From: Papilionanthe hookeriana x Papilionanthe teres | Lineage: Eukaryota; Streptophyta; Magnoliopsida; Asparagales; Orchidaceae | NCBI GenBank assembly: GCA_022702705.1 | Contig: CM040425.1 | Span: forward strand, 8,262,001 to 8,326,000 | Direction: 5' to 3' | Length of the DNA: 64,000 bases | Part shown: positions 11,855 to 23,208 of the stretch, one piece after another | Layout of the letters: each line of letters starts with the position of its first letter | Numbering within the stretch: position 1 is the stretch's first letter | Position numbers and translations under genes: made by a program | Notes under the pieces: generated by a model | The model's database searches: none | What the model was told of the DNA's origin: nothing | Seen by the model: the letters and a program-made list of their open reading frames with translations, nothing else

Positions 11855-12518
11855 CTAGGCAGCTGCGTATGCCTCAAAAGTTTCATATTCCTCCATGTGC
11901 AGCACATTATAATCTGGGCATTCTATAAATGCTCCCATAACTGACGACTGTTTGGGTAAACCTGAGTTGCATTTTAGGCACCCAGTGAAGACCTCCTCAA
12001 GTGGATCCCATGATGAAATAGGCTTTGTAGTAAACTCTGGTTCAGTTTCTATAGCAGGAGAACTGGCATAGTTTTCTTTCATTTCTGGATCAAAACTTTC
12101 TTCTTCAAAAATTGGGGAAAGCTTTGTAGTTGTCCTCTTCTATGCTTACACTGATTATAATTTCTTCTTTGAGTGCACCTCAGCAGCGTGTCTCAAGCCC
12201 TCTCTGCAGCAACAGTAATAGCTATCCTCCTAGCATAGTGATCATTGATGGTATGTGTTTATTCCTTAATGTCTAGAGGTGTGAATCTTCAAATCCTCCG
12301 GTATCTTTCTATTTAAATGTATCTTCTTCCTCCTTGTGACTAATTCTAACCACGAACTGCAGGCCTGCAGGTTTCCCGTGGTTGAAAAAGTCCATTAAGC
12401 GGTCCTCGTAGTGAACATTGACTTGGGTAAAATCCAATTCGAAGTTTTTCACACCTCCTTTCGGTGTCTTCTCTTCATTAAGCACTAGATTTAAGCCATC
12501 GTTAAATGCAAAAACCAT
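11855..12518 (-). pseudogene. Unidentified coding remnant between Tat integrase and ALKBH domain
   Basis: Two open stretches lie here: 12,518-12,309 (69 codons, starting MVFAFNDGLNLVLNEEKTP) and 12,127-11,855 in another frame (acidic, with SSWDPLEEVFTG, then HMEEYETFEAYAAA). Stops and frame changes separate them. I do not recognise either. They run in the same direction as the ALKBH-like domain and could be the N-terminal part of the same protein. Alternatively, DPLEEV recalls the acidic linker before RT in Tat polyproteins. Confidence 0.4.
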
Positions 12519-12839
12519 TCCTCACATTTTCCTGCATAAAACAGAGGAGAAGTCAATGATGAAGTACTTTGCATGAACATGAACAATAACAAATTATTAT
12601 TTAGTAAATTTTAGATGTCATTATCTTATTTAATATAATTTTACAAAGTTTGAAATTTAAACCAAAGATTTCAAGGGTGTGCATTTTATTTCATAGAAAA
12701 CATATTTTATTTCACTTGATTTTATTACAAAGCTTCTTTTATGTTGGACCTAGTCACAAATACTGGCCATGTAGCTATTTTGGAACGTGTGTCATCCCCT
12801 CAGATTTATCATGTTGTGTAGTACTTCTTTAATTATTGT
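12519..12839. other. No recognisable feature
   Basis: AT-rich sequence between the unidentified remnant and the end of the Tat integrase; nothing seen. Confidence 0.5.
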
Positions 12840-15800
12840 CCATTAATTGGCAACATGGGCCTTTCTCCTTAGAAATCCACTAGATGGTACGCTCCTTTAG
12901 AGTAAACTTTCTCTACCACGAATTGTCACTCCCAGGTCGGTTCAAATTTTCCACCTATCTTGTGGTGTGCAAGAATAGACCTTCTGAGAACAAGAACACG
13001 GTCACATACTGAACGACCTCGGGTGGACCAGTTTATCATAGGTTTGGATCATCTTTGCTTGGTAAAGCTCCAAGTTCTGTTGTGGAAGCAATCTCTTCCC
13101 TTTGAGGCTTTCCAATTCTTCAAATCGGAGCTTGGATTTTCTTCTACTGTAATTTGATTGGCGACGATGATCCTGAGCGACAGTAGCTGAACCTCTAACA
13201 GAAGCACTGCCTTGGACCGCACATGAGTGTGTAAGGTGTAGACTGCGTTAGTGTTATGACAATTGTTTTGTATGCCCATAAGGCTTCCAATAACTTCTCG
13301 TGCCACTCTTTTGTTGTCATCCAATGTTTTCCTTAAAATTTGTATGAGTGTCTTGTTGAATGCTTCTGCTAAACTGTTTGCCCTTGGGTAGTAGATCGTA
13401 GAGTATCTTTAATCTATCTCGTATCTTCTGACAAAGTTTTTGATCTTGGTACTCTTGAAGGTGGATCCATTGTCAGAAATGATCTTTTGTGGTACACTAA
13501 AACAGTAGAAAATTTAATTCTTGAATAAATGTAGCACCTACCGTGATGTGACTTCTCATTACGAAACTGCCTCAGGCCATTTGGAGAAATAATTCATAGA
13601 TACAAGTATGAACTTATGTGCTTTAGAGGATGGAGGGTTTATCGGACCAACTATATATCCATACCCCAATACTCGAATGGCCACGATGCAACCGTGAGGT
13701 GTAGAACATTCGAAAGTTGGTGCAAGACCACTCCATGCACCTGAAACTGATGACATCTCTTAGTTATATCCATGTAGTCTGTCATCATTGCTAGCTAATA
13801 ATATCCATGTCTCTTGATTTTCATTTTCATGTTTAGCACTGACTGGTGAGCTCTACACAATCTGGTGGTATGTACTTCTTTGACGACATTTTGTGCTTCT
13901 ACTCTGCTCAGACATCTTACACATCTGATTGAATGATCTTCTGTACAAGTTGTTGTTGATTAAGGAATATGACATTGCTCTTTTCTGAATCTGATGTGTT
14001 ACTGACTTGTCATCTGGTAGTTTTCCTGTTTATAAGTATTCTACGAATGGTTGGCAACAATCTTTGACATCATCTACCACCATAGCTGCTATTCCTTCTT
14101 TACCTAATTTGTGTAGAGTGTCGAGGTCAATTTGTGATAGCGCTTGACGTCCTTGTATGGTGATGTCTATGGAATCCTCCTGTGGACATGCAAATTCTTT
14201 AGCCAATTTAGCTAAAACATTCTTATATGTATTATCCGCTTGGTGAATCCTATAAAACATTACACTAGGAATTTGCTCCAGCAACTTCTTCTTGTACCAG
14301 TGGTATTTTGTTAATCTTGGCTTCATAATCTCGTATTGTATGGCCACTTGTTGAATGACGAGTTGGGAGTCTCCATAAATGGCAATGTTCATTATTTCTA
14401 TTAGTATTATCAATTCGAATCCCATTATTAGTGCTTCATATTCTCCTTCATCATTATTTCATGGTTTTGTCAGGTGGTAGGAAAACCTTAGCATTGCTTG
14501 ATCCGGTGTAATGAAAAATCAAATTGAATCTTGCTTTGATTGTATTACTATTTTTTGTCCTTTTTCTTTCCTGACTGACAAAGCTCCATCGAAGTACATC
14601 TCTCAACGTTGAGCAGTGTGATCTTCCACTTGCATTTTTTGCTTTTTTGGTAAATCATCGTTGAGAGGGGACCCAGCTGGTAGTGGGTGTGCTACGAGAA
14701 AGTCTGCGAGAATTTACCCTTTGATAGTGTGAAGGGGCACAAAAGTTATATCAAATTTCAATAAAATATCAATCACCTTGCTAAATTTAGGTAAAGTATT
14801 GGTCAAATCATTAAATATTGCAATAGATTAACCGTCGAAATCAAAATGACCTTATGAGACATGTAGTGTCCAAGCTTTTGACCAGTAGAAACCAAAGCTA
14901 GAAATTATTTCTCACTAGGAGGGTACTTTAACTCTGCCGGTATTAGAAGTTGACTCAAGTAGTAGAGTGTGTTTTCCTTACCCTCATCATTGACTTGGGC
15001 TAGTAAGGCTCTGAGGGATTCGTCTAAGGCTGTGGTATAAAGTATCAACACTTTATCTGGGATAGGGGTTGCGAAAATAGAAGTTGTCATCAAATATTGT
15101 TTAATATCTTTGAAAGTTCGTTGGCACGGCTCTCCCCAAATGAATTTGGCGTCCTTTCGAAGTAAATTAGAAAACGGTAGACACCCTCCTAATAGATTAG
15201 ATATAACGCATTTTAGGTATACCAATTTACCTGGAAAAGAGCGTAATTGTTTTAAGACTATGGGAGGAGGCATTTCTAAGATATTCTTAATCTTCTCTGA
15301 GTCAAATTTAATTCCTCGATGACGGGCAATGAATCATAGAAATTTTCTGGAGGTAACACTGAAGGCACACTTTAAGGGATTTATTTTGAGATTAAATTAT
15401 AATCATTTAAATACCATCCTTAAATCATACAAGTGGTTTTCCTTTACTTTACTCTTGATGAACAAATCATCAACGTAGCACTTAACTTAATTTTGGATGA
15501 GGTCCTCGAAGATCCTTGTCATTGCTCGTTGGTAAGTTGCTCCGGTATTCTTCAGACCAAACGACATCAAGGTGTAGCAATAGATCCTAATCGGCATTCT
15601 AATGTTGTAGATGTTGTGTCTTCTAGAGCCATATTGATTTGGTTGTAACATGAAGATCTATCCATGAACAAGGAAATCTCATGTGTCTACGCAATGTCCA
15701 CCATTAACTCTGGTATCAGTAATGGAAATGCATCCTTTAGACATGCTTTATTTAAATCCTTGAAGTCGACACACATTTGTATTTGTCCATTCTTCTTCAA
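12840..15800 (-). pseudogene. Tat-type Ty3/Gypsy pol fragment (RT, RNase H, integrase)
   Basis: Reading leftwards: reverse transcriptase with VCVDFKDLNKAC, SSCYNQINMALEDT, FGLKNTGATYQRAM and the catalytic YVDD at 15,477-15,466; the RT connection and RNase H (LKQLRSFPGKLVYL, then ENTLYYLSQLL, about 15,273-14,905); a second RNase H-like region (YGDSQLVIQQV, about 14,425-14,030), typical of the Tat lineage; an integrase zinc-binding region (H-C-x2-H then RCHQFQVHG, about 13,900-13,740); integrase core (VGPINPPSSKAHKFILVSM, 13,756-13,559); and the C-terminal region with KAVLLLEVQL and KGAYHLVDF. Many stops and frameshifts make it nonfunctional. Its 5' end is cut at 15,800, where plus-strand Athila sequence starts. 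No LTR was identified for it. Confidence 0.8.
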
Positions 15801-18800
15801 AACTTAGTGAATTTCATTTCAAATCAACTTATGAAGAAAAATCTAAAAGTGAAAAGTTGGAACACGAGCAAGAAGATGAATTACAACATTTTGATGATTT
15901 TTATGAGGACAAATTAAATTATGTTCAAGAAAGTTTTGAAGTTTTGGACATGACAGAAAAAGGTGAATCTTTTAGTCCATCAATTAAAAAACCTCATGAA
16001 CTTGAATTAAAGTTACTTTCAACACATTTAAAATATGCCTTTTAGGTGATTCCTCAACTTTCCAATTATAATTTTCTCAAAATTGACTTTAAAAGAAGAA
16101 AGAGTCTGCTTGAAACTTTGAAGAAATATATGAAAGCCTTTAGATGGACATTTATTGATATTAAAGAAATCAGTCCTTCAATTTGTACACAGAATCCTTA
16201 TTGAAGAGAATTGTAATCCTAAGGCTGATCATCAAAGGAGATTAAATTCTATTATGAAAGAAATTGTTAAGAAAGAAATTTTTAAGTAGTTAGATGCTGG
16301 AATTATCTACCCTACTTGAAATACTGCATAGGTTAGTCCTATTCACTGTGTTCCTAAGAAAGGAGGTGTTACTGTGCCTATTAATGAACATAATAGTTAA
16401 TACCAACAAGATAAGTCACATGTTGGCGAATATGCATTGATTATATAAAATTAAATCTTGTCACCAGGAAAGATCATTTTCCACTACCCTTTCTAGATCA
16501 AATGTTGGATATACTAGCTGGCATAAATACTTTTGTCTTCTGGATGGATATACTGGTTATCACCAATACATATTGCTTCTAACGATCAAGAGAAAACAAT
16601 TTTTACAAGTCCTTATGATACATTTGCTTTTAGAAGAATGTATTTTGGTTTATGTAATGCCCTTGCTACATTTTAATGATGTATGATGGAAATATTTTGT
16701 GATTTAATTGAGAAAGGAATTGAAGTTTTTATGGATGATTTTTCATTGTTTGGAACTTAATTTGAGTCATGTTTAGAACATTTATCAAAAGTTCTTAAGT
16801 GTTGTAAAGAAACAAATTTTATCCTTAATTGGGAAAAATGTCAATTTATGGTAGTAGGAGGAATTATTTTAGGCCATCATATATTAGAAAATGATATGAA
16901 AGTTGATCCTGGAAAAATTGAAGCAATCGCTAATTTACCTTGTCCAACAAATGTGAGGGAAATTAGGAGTTTTTCAGGACATGCTGGATTCTATAGGCGT
17001 TATATTAAATATTTTTCAAAAATAGCTAAGCCTCTCTACTATTTACTAGAAAAATATATAATCTTTAATTTTGATGAAGAATGCATACAAGTTTTAAGTT
17101 ATTAAAAGAAAAATTAATCACTGCACCATTTATTTTTTCACCGGATTAGGAAAAACCTTCGGAATTAATGTGTGATGTAAGTGATTATGCTATTAGAGCT
17201 GTTTTAGGACAAAAACACGATAAGATTTTCAAAGTAATTTACTATACTATTCTTAATGAAACTCAAATTAATTATACCACAACTAAGAAAGAGTTATTAG
17301 CAATAGTATTTTCTTTTGACAAAGATCATATTTGATTGGAAAAAAAATGTATAGTGCATACTGACCATTCTGCTATTAAATAATAAAAAAGAAGAATGTA
17401 AAACCCAAATTGATAAGATGGATTTTTCTTTTGTAAGAAATTGAATTTGAAATAGTAGATATGAAGGGTTTTCATAATTAAATTGCGGATCATCTTTCCA
17501 GGCTTGAATCTGCAAAATCTTTCTTTTTTGAAAAATAAATTAATGAACATTTTCCAGATGAAAAATTGTTCACAATTAATGAGTGGTGTGTTCCATGGTA
17601 TGCTAACATTGTGAACATTATTATTACTAATATTATATCATATGGTTTGACATATCAACAGAGAAGGAAATTTTTATCTGAATCTAAGACTTATTTTTAG
17701 AATGACCTATTTTTATATAAATAAGGAAATGATCTAATTATTCGAAGATGTGTGCCTTTAGAAGAAACTTATGAAATTCTCCAAAATGTCATGATTCTGA
17801 TTTTGGAGGAATTTTTGGTGTTGATAAAACTACATATGTATCTTGGATTTTATTGGACTACAATTTTTAGAGATGTTAATGCTTATATTAAAAATTATGA
17901 TAGATGTCAATGTGTAGGCAATATTTCTAGAAGAAACGACATGACCCTCAAATATATGTTAGAAGTTGAAATATTTGATGTTTGGGGATTAGATTTCATG
18001 GGACCATTTATACAATCTTTCAAAAATTTATAGATATTGTTAGCAGTAGACTATGTATCCAAATGGATAGAAGCTGTTACTTTACCTTGATGTGATGCTC
18101 GAAGTGTCGCAAAATTTTTAAGAAAGAATATATTTTGTAGGTTTGGAATGCCAAGAGTAATCATAACTGAAGGGGAAATCATTTTAGAAATGCAATTATA
18201 GGAAATTTAGTAAAGAAATATCATATCAAACATAGAATTGCTACTTCTTATCATCCTCAAACAAGTTGTTTGGTTGAATTATCCACTCATGAAATTAAAA
18301 TAATTTTAGAAAAATCTGTGAATCAAAACAAAAAAGGATTAGTTAATCAAACTGAATTTTTCTTTGTGGGCTTATAGGACTGCATAGAACTCCTATACTA
18401 TTGTCCTCATATAGGCGAATGTTTGGGAAAGCTTCTCATTTATCAGTTGAACTTGAGCATATAGCATATTGTGCTATCAAGGATTTTAACTATATTTTAA
18501 AAGATGCTGGTGAGAAAAGACTATTGCAATTAAATGAGCTTGAAGTGATAAGGAATGAATCTTATGAATGTGCTAAGATTTATACAGATAGGATGAAAAT
18601 GTGGCCTAATCGTAGGATTCTTACTAAAAATTTTGAGTCAGGACCGTAAGTTTTGCTATATAATACAAGATTAAGATTATTTGCTGAAAAACTTAAGTCC
18701 ACATAGATGGGCCCATTTATTGTAATAAAAGTTTATCCCTATGGAGCTGTGGATTAAAGATCTTAAAACTGAGAAAACATTCAAAGTGAATGGTCACAGA

Positions 18801-18890
18801 TTGAAACCCTATTTTTAAGTGGATCAACTTAAAATTGATAATCTTATGATGTTGGGTCACCTAGAATAATCACTGTGTATGTCGAGCTGA
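15801..18890 (+). pseudogene. Athila-like pol, decayed (RT, RNase H, integrase)
   Basis: A diverged relative of the element A pol on the opposite strand. Parts in order: pre-RT segment HELELKLLSTHLKYAF (near 16,000); SPSICTQNP; RT with CIDYIKLN-like sequence near 16,435, FGLCNALATF-like sequence near 16,650 and catalytic FMDD near 16,728; RNase H with SGHAGFYRRYIK (near 16,980) and ELMCDVSDYA (near 17,165); integrase zinc region (CDRCQCVGNISRR-like, near 17,900), GLDFMGPF (near 17,990); and a C-terminus ending VNGHRLKPYF (near 18,810). Numerous stops and frameshifts. It begins abruptly next to the inverted Tat fragment. It stops about 7 bases before LTR Z, lacking ORFa, ORFb, 3'UTR and polypurine tract, so a deletion joins pol to the LTR. 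Confidence 0.8.
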
Positions 18891-19076
18891 GGACGTTGAT
18901 CACAGAAAAATATGTTAAGAAATTCATACCTATTTTTGATGAAATTGCACTTTAAAGAAAGGTATTTTCTTTATTTTATTGCAGGAATAAAGATTTATAG
19001 GTGATAGAAGCAAAATGCATGAAATGGAGCAAATTTGGATAAAAAAGGAAGAAATTCATGTAAATATAACTACTTC

Positions 19077-19251
19077 GCCGACAGCGAGATCGAAGCAGCC
19101 GACAGCGAGATCGTGAGGAGAAATTTCTGAAGGAATTATAACTATCTCGCTGACAGCGAGCCCGAGCCCGCCGACAGCGAGATCGCGCGGTTTGAAGACC
19201 TTCTAGAAGCCCCACTGACGGCGAGGTCGTTTCCCGCCGACGGCGAGCTAG
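19077..19251 (+). promoter_or_regulatory. Six-copy GC-rich motif array in LTR Z U3, paired at 21-22 bp
   Basis: Copies of GCCGACAGCGAGATCG or close variants start at 19,077 and 19,098; 19,149 and 19,170; 19,214 and 19,236. They form three pairs with internal spacing of 21, 21 and 22 bp. The island is far more GC- and CpG-rich than its surroundings and ends about 77 bp before the TATA box. Most likely an enhancer-like array; no binding protein can be named. Confidence 0.7.
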
Positions 19252-19323
19252 TTCAAAATGCATATACATTGAACCTAGACACTTTTTGAAGAGGTGTTTA
19301 AGCACCCCTTGGACCTTTGCTTA

Positions 19324-19339
19324 CCTCTATAAATAGAGG
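19324..19339 (+). promoter_or_regulatory. TATA box of LTR Z
   Basis: CCTCTATAAATAGAGG, with a consensus TATAAATA at 19,328-19,335. It is the best plant TATA box in this LTR and marks the U3/R region; transcription would start about 30 bp downstream. Confidence 0.7.
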
Positions 19340-20451
19340 CCAAATTTTAGAGTCTTGAGTGTGTCTTTTGAGTCTTCTGTGAGTCTATTTCTAGTTTCTT
19401 AAGTGTAGTTTGAGTGAGTTTAGTGAGTTTATTAGTTTAATTAAGTACTATTTAGTTGTTGTACTAGAAGGAAAAGTCAAAGGAACTTCAAGGAGTCTTC
19501 TTGGGAAGGAAATGAAGACAAGTATCTTTGTTTATTTTTTTAAACTTTAAATGAAATCCATGCTTTGTTTTATTCTCATGCATTCTGAGTAGTTTTCTTA
19601 GTCTTTCTCCTTGTTTATGAAAACTATGTGGTTTGATGAAATTAAATAAAGGCACTTAATATAATATAAATAAATTGTGATATTTTTTACTTAAAACTTA
19701 ATTTACTTTCAATCTGGCCAATTGAGTAGTTAAAATATGTTGAATTATCAACTATAGTAAAAATTACATCCAATATTTAGGAAATCAAAAGCCTTAGAAG
19801 GAGGGTGCAAATAAATAGGTAAATATTAATTATTGGGCGTAGAATTGGATATTTTAGTGTGACAGGACTAAAATACTCGATTCGATCCTACTTGTTTGAG
19901 AGTCGAAGTGTAGATGTTATCCCTCGGAGTGAGGGGAACGTGGGAGCTCCGAAGTGGCGACCAATATCCTCCCAGCTATCAACTGCGATTCGTAATCAAA
20001 CATAGGATTAGTCAATATTCTTTGCACACTGGACCAAAGGGTAAAGAATAGGAATGCTCTTATTTGTCACAATACAATTTAAAAATTCTAAATAAATTCA
20101 TCATTTCACTTAATTTTCTAAAAACAAGGAGAAGGATACTTTTTCTGAATTAATTAAATCAAATTATTTCAAGAATTAGTTTACTTTAGTTTATTATAGT
20201 TACTTAGAATTTTTGTTCACTTTATTAAGTAATTCCTTTAAATTTAGTTGATAACAATTCTGTTAAAATTTCCCTGTGGGATCGATAACCAGGACTCCAC
20301 TAGAGCCCTGTATTACTTGATACGATACGTATACTTGCGTAGAATCCACATTATACATTAAATCATATTCCTATATTTAAAGCGGGATCAAGTTTTTGGT
20401 TCCGTGGCTATAAACATAAATTACATAAATACAAAAAGTGGGTTAAGTTTT

Positions 20452-20469
20452 TGGCGCCGTTGCCGGGGA
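20452..20469 (+). promoter_or_regulatory. Intact tRNA-Asp primer binding site
   Basis: TGGCGCCGTTGCCGGGGA is fully complementary to the 3' end of plant tRNA-Asp as I recall it (TCCCCGGCAACGGCGCCA), the primer usual for Athila-type elements. A degraded candidate (TGGTTCCGTGGC) lies 55 bases upstream at 20,397. Confidence 0.85.
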
Positions 20470-20539
20470 GGTAAAGAAATTATTTACTAAAGTAACGAAC
20501 TTAGCTAAAAATTTATTTTAAAAATTGTATGTGAAAATT

Positions 20540-21681
20540 TGGAAACGAAAATTTAATACCTTACGATTCAGAATTAGAGCGTACAATTAAAAGAATTAGA
20601 AAACAAAAAAGAGAAATTATAAATTTAACACAAATGGCAAATATTCCTGAAAATCAAAATAACAATCAACCAAGACCATTACGAGATTATGCCAACCCTA
20701 CATTAGATGAAATTCATTTAACTATTCAAAACCCCGATGTAGTCCGCTAATTCATTCGAACTTAAACTCGCAATTATCCAAATGGTACAAAACAATCAAT
20801 TTAGTGGTTCACCTACTGAAGACCCTAACTTACATCTTGCTAGTTTTTTAGAACTATGTGCTACTTTTAAATATGAAGGAGTATCTAACGATGCTATTAG
20901 ACTTACGCTTTTTTCTTTTTCTTTAAGGGATAAGGCTAAAATGTGGTTAAATTCGTTAAGCACTCGGATCTATTAAAACTTAGGGAGAATTATCACAAAA
21001 ATTTCTATCCAAATATTTTCCACCATCTAAAACTGCTAAGCTTAGAAACAATATAACTTTTTTTAGTCAGTTTGATGGAGAGTCAATATATGAATCTTGG
21101 GAGAGATTTAAAGAACTTCTTAGGAAATGCCCACATTATGCTTTACCAGATTGGTTAATTATTCAAACTTTCTATAATGGATTAGTAGGATCTTTAAGAT
21201 CAATCATCGATGTCATGCTCTTGGAGGATCATTAATGTCAAAACCATTTGATGAAGCCTATGCACTAATTGAAGAAATGGAAACTAATAATTTTCAATTG
21301 CTCATCGATAGACTAAATCCGAAGAAAATAGCTAGTATTCATGAAAATGATGCAATATCTATGTTAGCTTCACAAATTGCTGCTATATCTAAAAAATTAG
21401 ATCATTTTGGAATGAATTACTCTCCAACTATATTAGAAGAAAATTCATCTGGACAACTTATAGAATCCCAATCTCAATATGAAATAATTAATGCAATTAA
21501 CAACAGACCCAATAATCCTTATGCAAATTATTATAATTCTGGATGGAAAAATCATCCTAATTTTAATTGGAATAATAATACAACTAATCAACCATGGATG
21601 AATAATATGACACAACAATCAGACGTAAAACCAAACGCTTTTTGGGAGGCAACCCATAGTTATCAGAGTGATTTGCTTTGA
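20540..21681 (+). pseudogene. Athila-like gag fused by deletion to post-integrase sequence
   Basis: Capsid-type gag related to 31,534-30,391 (-): PYDSELERTIKRIRK, then MVQNNQFSGSPTEDPNLHLA (20,782), LRDKAKMWLNSL, then CPHYALPDWLIIQTFYNGL in a second frame, and MSKPFDEAYALIEEME (21,235). Breaks lie near 20,745, near 20,970 and near 21,225. The last 148-codon stretch runs into FWEATHSYQSDLL. Its DNA (AAACC...GGGAGGCAACCCAT) matches the noncoding sequence just after integrase at 28,243-28,276. So everything from the end of gag through protease, RT, RNase H and integrase is missing at about 21,620. No CCHC knuckle is visible. As it stands this would be a non-autonomous gag/ORFa/ORFb element. Confidence 0.75.
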
Positions 21682-21828
21682 AGTTGTGTTGTTTGGTTTG
21701 AGTAAGAAAAATGTGGTAGTATTTTTATTATATTATGATATAGTGAATATATGAGACACTAACTAATAACTTAGATGAGTTAGATTTAATATTTGGACTT
21801 TTAGCAGACTTGTGCTAAAATAAGGACT

Positions 21829-21865
21829 GGCGCCTAAGCTCCAGCAGTTGGCACTTAAGCGTAGG
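21829..21865 (+). promoter_or_regulatory. 21-bp-spaced palindromic motif pair before ORFa
   Basis: GGCGCCTAAGC at 21,829 and GGCACTTAAGCG at 21,850, exactly 21 bp apart. Same class as the LTR U3 clusters; it lies about 115 bp before a TATA box. Confidence 0.6.
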
Positions 21866-21978
21866 AGTTAAGAAAAACATGAAAAATGATGTTCTAGTAG
21901 AACCAAATGTGGGGAAGTTATTTAGAAAATTATTGGTGGTTTGTAAAAGTGGGAGAATGGTTTTAGCGCTTCTTAAAT

Positions 21979-21988
21979 CTATAAATAG
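21979..21988 (+). promoter_or_regulatory. Internal TATA box before ORFa
   Basis: CTATAAATAG, the same core as the LTR Z TATA box, placed about 100 bp before the ORFa ATG at 22,091 and after the motif pair at 21,829. It suggests separate transcription of ORFa. Confidence 0.5.
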
Positions 21989-22090
21989 AAGGATAAAGAA
22001 GAGATTTTCACCCCATTCCAAGTTTTCACCCTAAAAGTCTAAGTGAAAGAGTTTTAAATTGCAAAAAAGTCTTCTTAGGTGAGTAAAATT

Positions 22091-22471
22091 ATGAGGAAAG
22101 AGGAAGCTAAGAAGAAGAAGTTTGTAAGTCAGAGTGTGCAAGATTTATAAAACAGATTTTTAGTTGTTAGTATAAAAGAAATAGCAGAGAAAATTGCAAA
22201 GATATAAGATGACGTGGCTTCAATTGATGCAAAGGTGAATGAAACCAATGCATATTTGGCGCATATTGGATGGCAACTAAAGATGCAGTTTAGTAATACC
22301 AGTCATGTAGATGAAGCAAATAAAGCGATGTATCTGAAGAGTAAGTGGATTGAAGAGGATTCAGTTAGAAGTTTTAATCATCGCCCGTTCTATCAAATTT
22401 ATATACCAAATGCCTCAGAAGGGATAAAAGGAGGTTTAGAATATGTTCCACCTAATGGAGAATGGAATTAA
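22091..22471 (+). pseudogene. ORFa, small helical accessory protein, with two nonsense codons
   Basis: ATG 22,091 opens a reading frame of 126 codons, like the 114-codon ORFa at 36,946-36,602 (-). Aligned parts: charged N-terminus (MRKEEAKKKK here, MERRNHGEEARDK there); VVSIKEIAEKI versus AVSLEKISSRL; GWQLKMQF versus EWQMKLQF; YLKSKWIEE versus MYKSKWIDE. In-frame TAA codons lie at 22,148 and 22,205. The protein is predicted mostly helical, possibly coiled coil, with no recognised domain. It sits between integrase and ORFb. Confidence 0.6.
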
Positions 22472-22794
22472 GTTTGAGAGGGTTGTTTAGTTCTTAGTGT
22501 TAATATTTTGTATGTTTTATATGTTTGATTTATGTGTATTTCATGTTTGTGTGTTTGTTATGAAGATATCTCATCCAAGGATATTGGATTGAAGGATTTG
22601 TATGTGTCTTTATGTTTGTTTTTAATGATGTGTTTATTTGTGTGATCGATTTATTTTAATTGTGTGATTATGGAGTAAGAGGAGAATAGACGGGGAGAAA
22701 GAAAAAATATAGTTACTAAAAATTATTGAGACCATATATGGTTGATTAACTGAGCTTAAAGTGCATTTAACAAAAACATCAAACTTTGTGCACT

Positions 22795-22830
22795 GGCGTC
22801 TAAACGCTGAACCGCAGCGCTTAAGCGCTG
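22795..22830 (+). promoter_or_regulatory. 21-bp-spaced motif pair with a perfect 16-bp palindrome before ORFb
   Basis: GGCGTC at 22,795 and, 21 bp on, CAGCGCTTAAGCGCTG (22,815-22,830), which is its own reverse complement. A TATA-like TTTTTAAAAC follows at 22,855-22,864. This is the start of the ORFb transcription-unit candidate. Confidence 0.6.
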
Positions 22831-22998
22831 GTTCACCAAAACTGGTTTGTAGAGTTTTTAAAACCTGAAAATCACCATTTTTGAGTTTACCCGTTACCTT
22901 CTTCCTCCAAAATCGAGACCATGAGAGTTAGGGCATCCTCTAACTTGAACTTTTATGGGCGGATTCAAGCAAAATTTGTTGGATTTCATCTTCTTGAG

Positions 22999-23205
22999 GT
23001 TAGCACTACTCCTAAGTATTTTTTTTTACTTTAATCTTGTATTTGAATAACATTATGGAGAAATCCAAAAATCACTATTCATGGTGAAAATTTGAGGAAA
23101 AGCTTTGAAAATTACTTAGATATAGTAGTTTAAGCTTTTAGAAGTAGAGTATAGTGAGTTTAGCTTGATTTTTAGGATCTATTGTGATTTTTACATGATT
23201 TTTAG
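22999..23205 (+). other. Putative 5'UTR intron of ORFb (207 bp)
   Basis: Donor TTGAG|GTTAGC and acceptor GATTTTTAG, 3 bases before the ORFb ATG. The position and length agree with the three other ORFb leaders. Confidence 0.5.
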
Positions 23206-23208
23206 ATT

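Larger units (their letters stand above)
18897..20390 (+). repeat. LTR 'Z', about 1.5 kb
   Basis: Starts TGATCACAGAAAAATATG and ends GCGGGATCA. It shares the group-wide segments (GGGAGCTCCGAAGTG near 19,931; TTGATACGATACGTATACTTGCG near 20,318). U3 holds six copies of a 16-bp GC-rich motif, then a strong TATA box. Two possible right ends exist: 20,390 (ATCA plus a degraded primer site) and 20,445 (GGTTA plus a perfect primer site), so about 55 bp of the LTR/PBS border seems duplicated. Confidence 0.8.
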
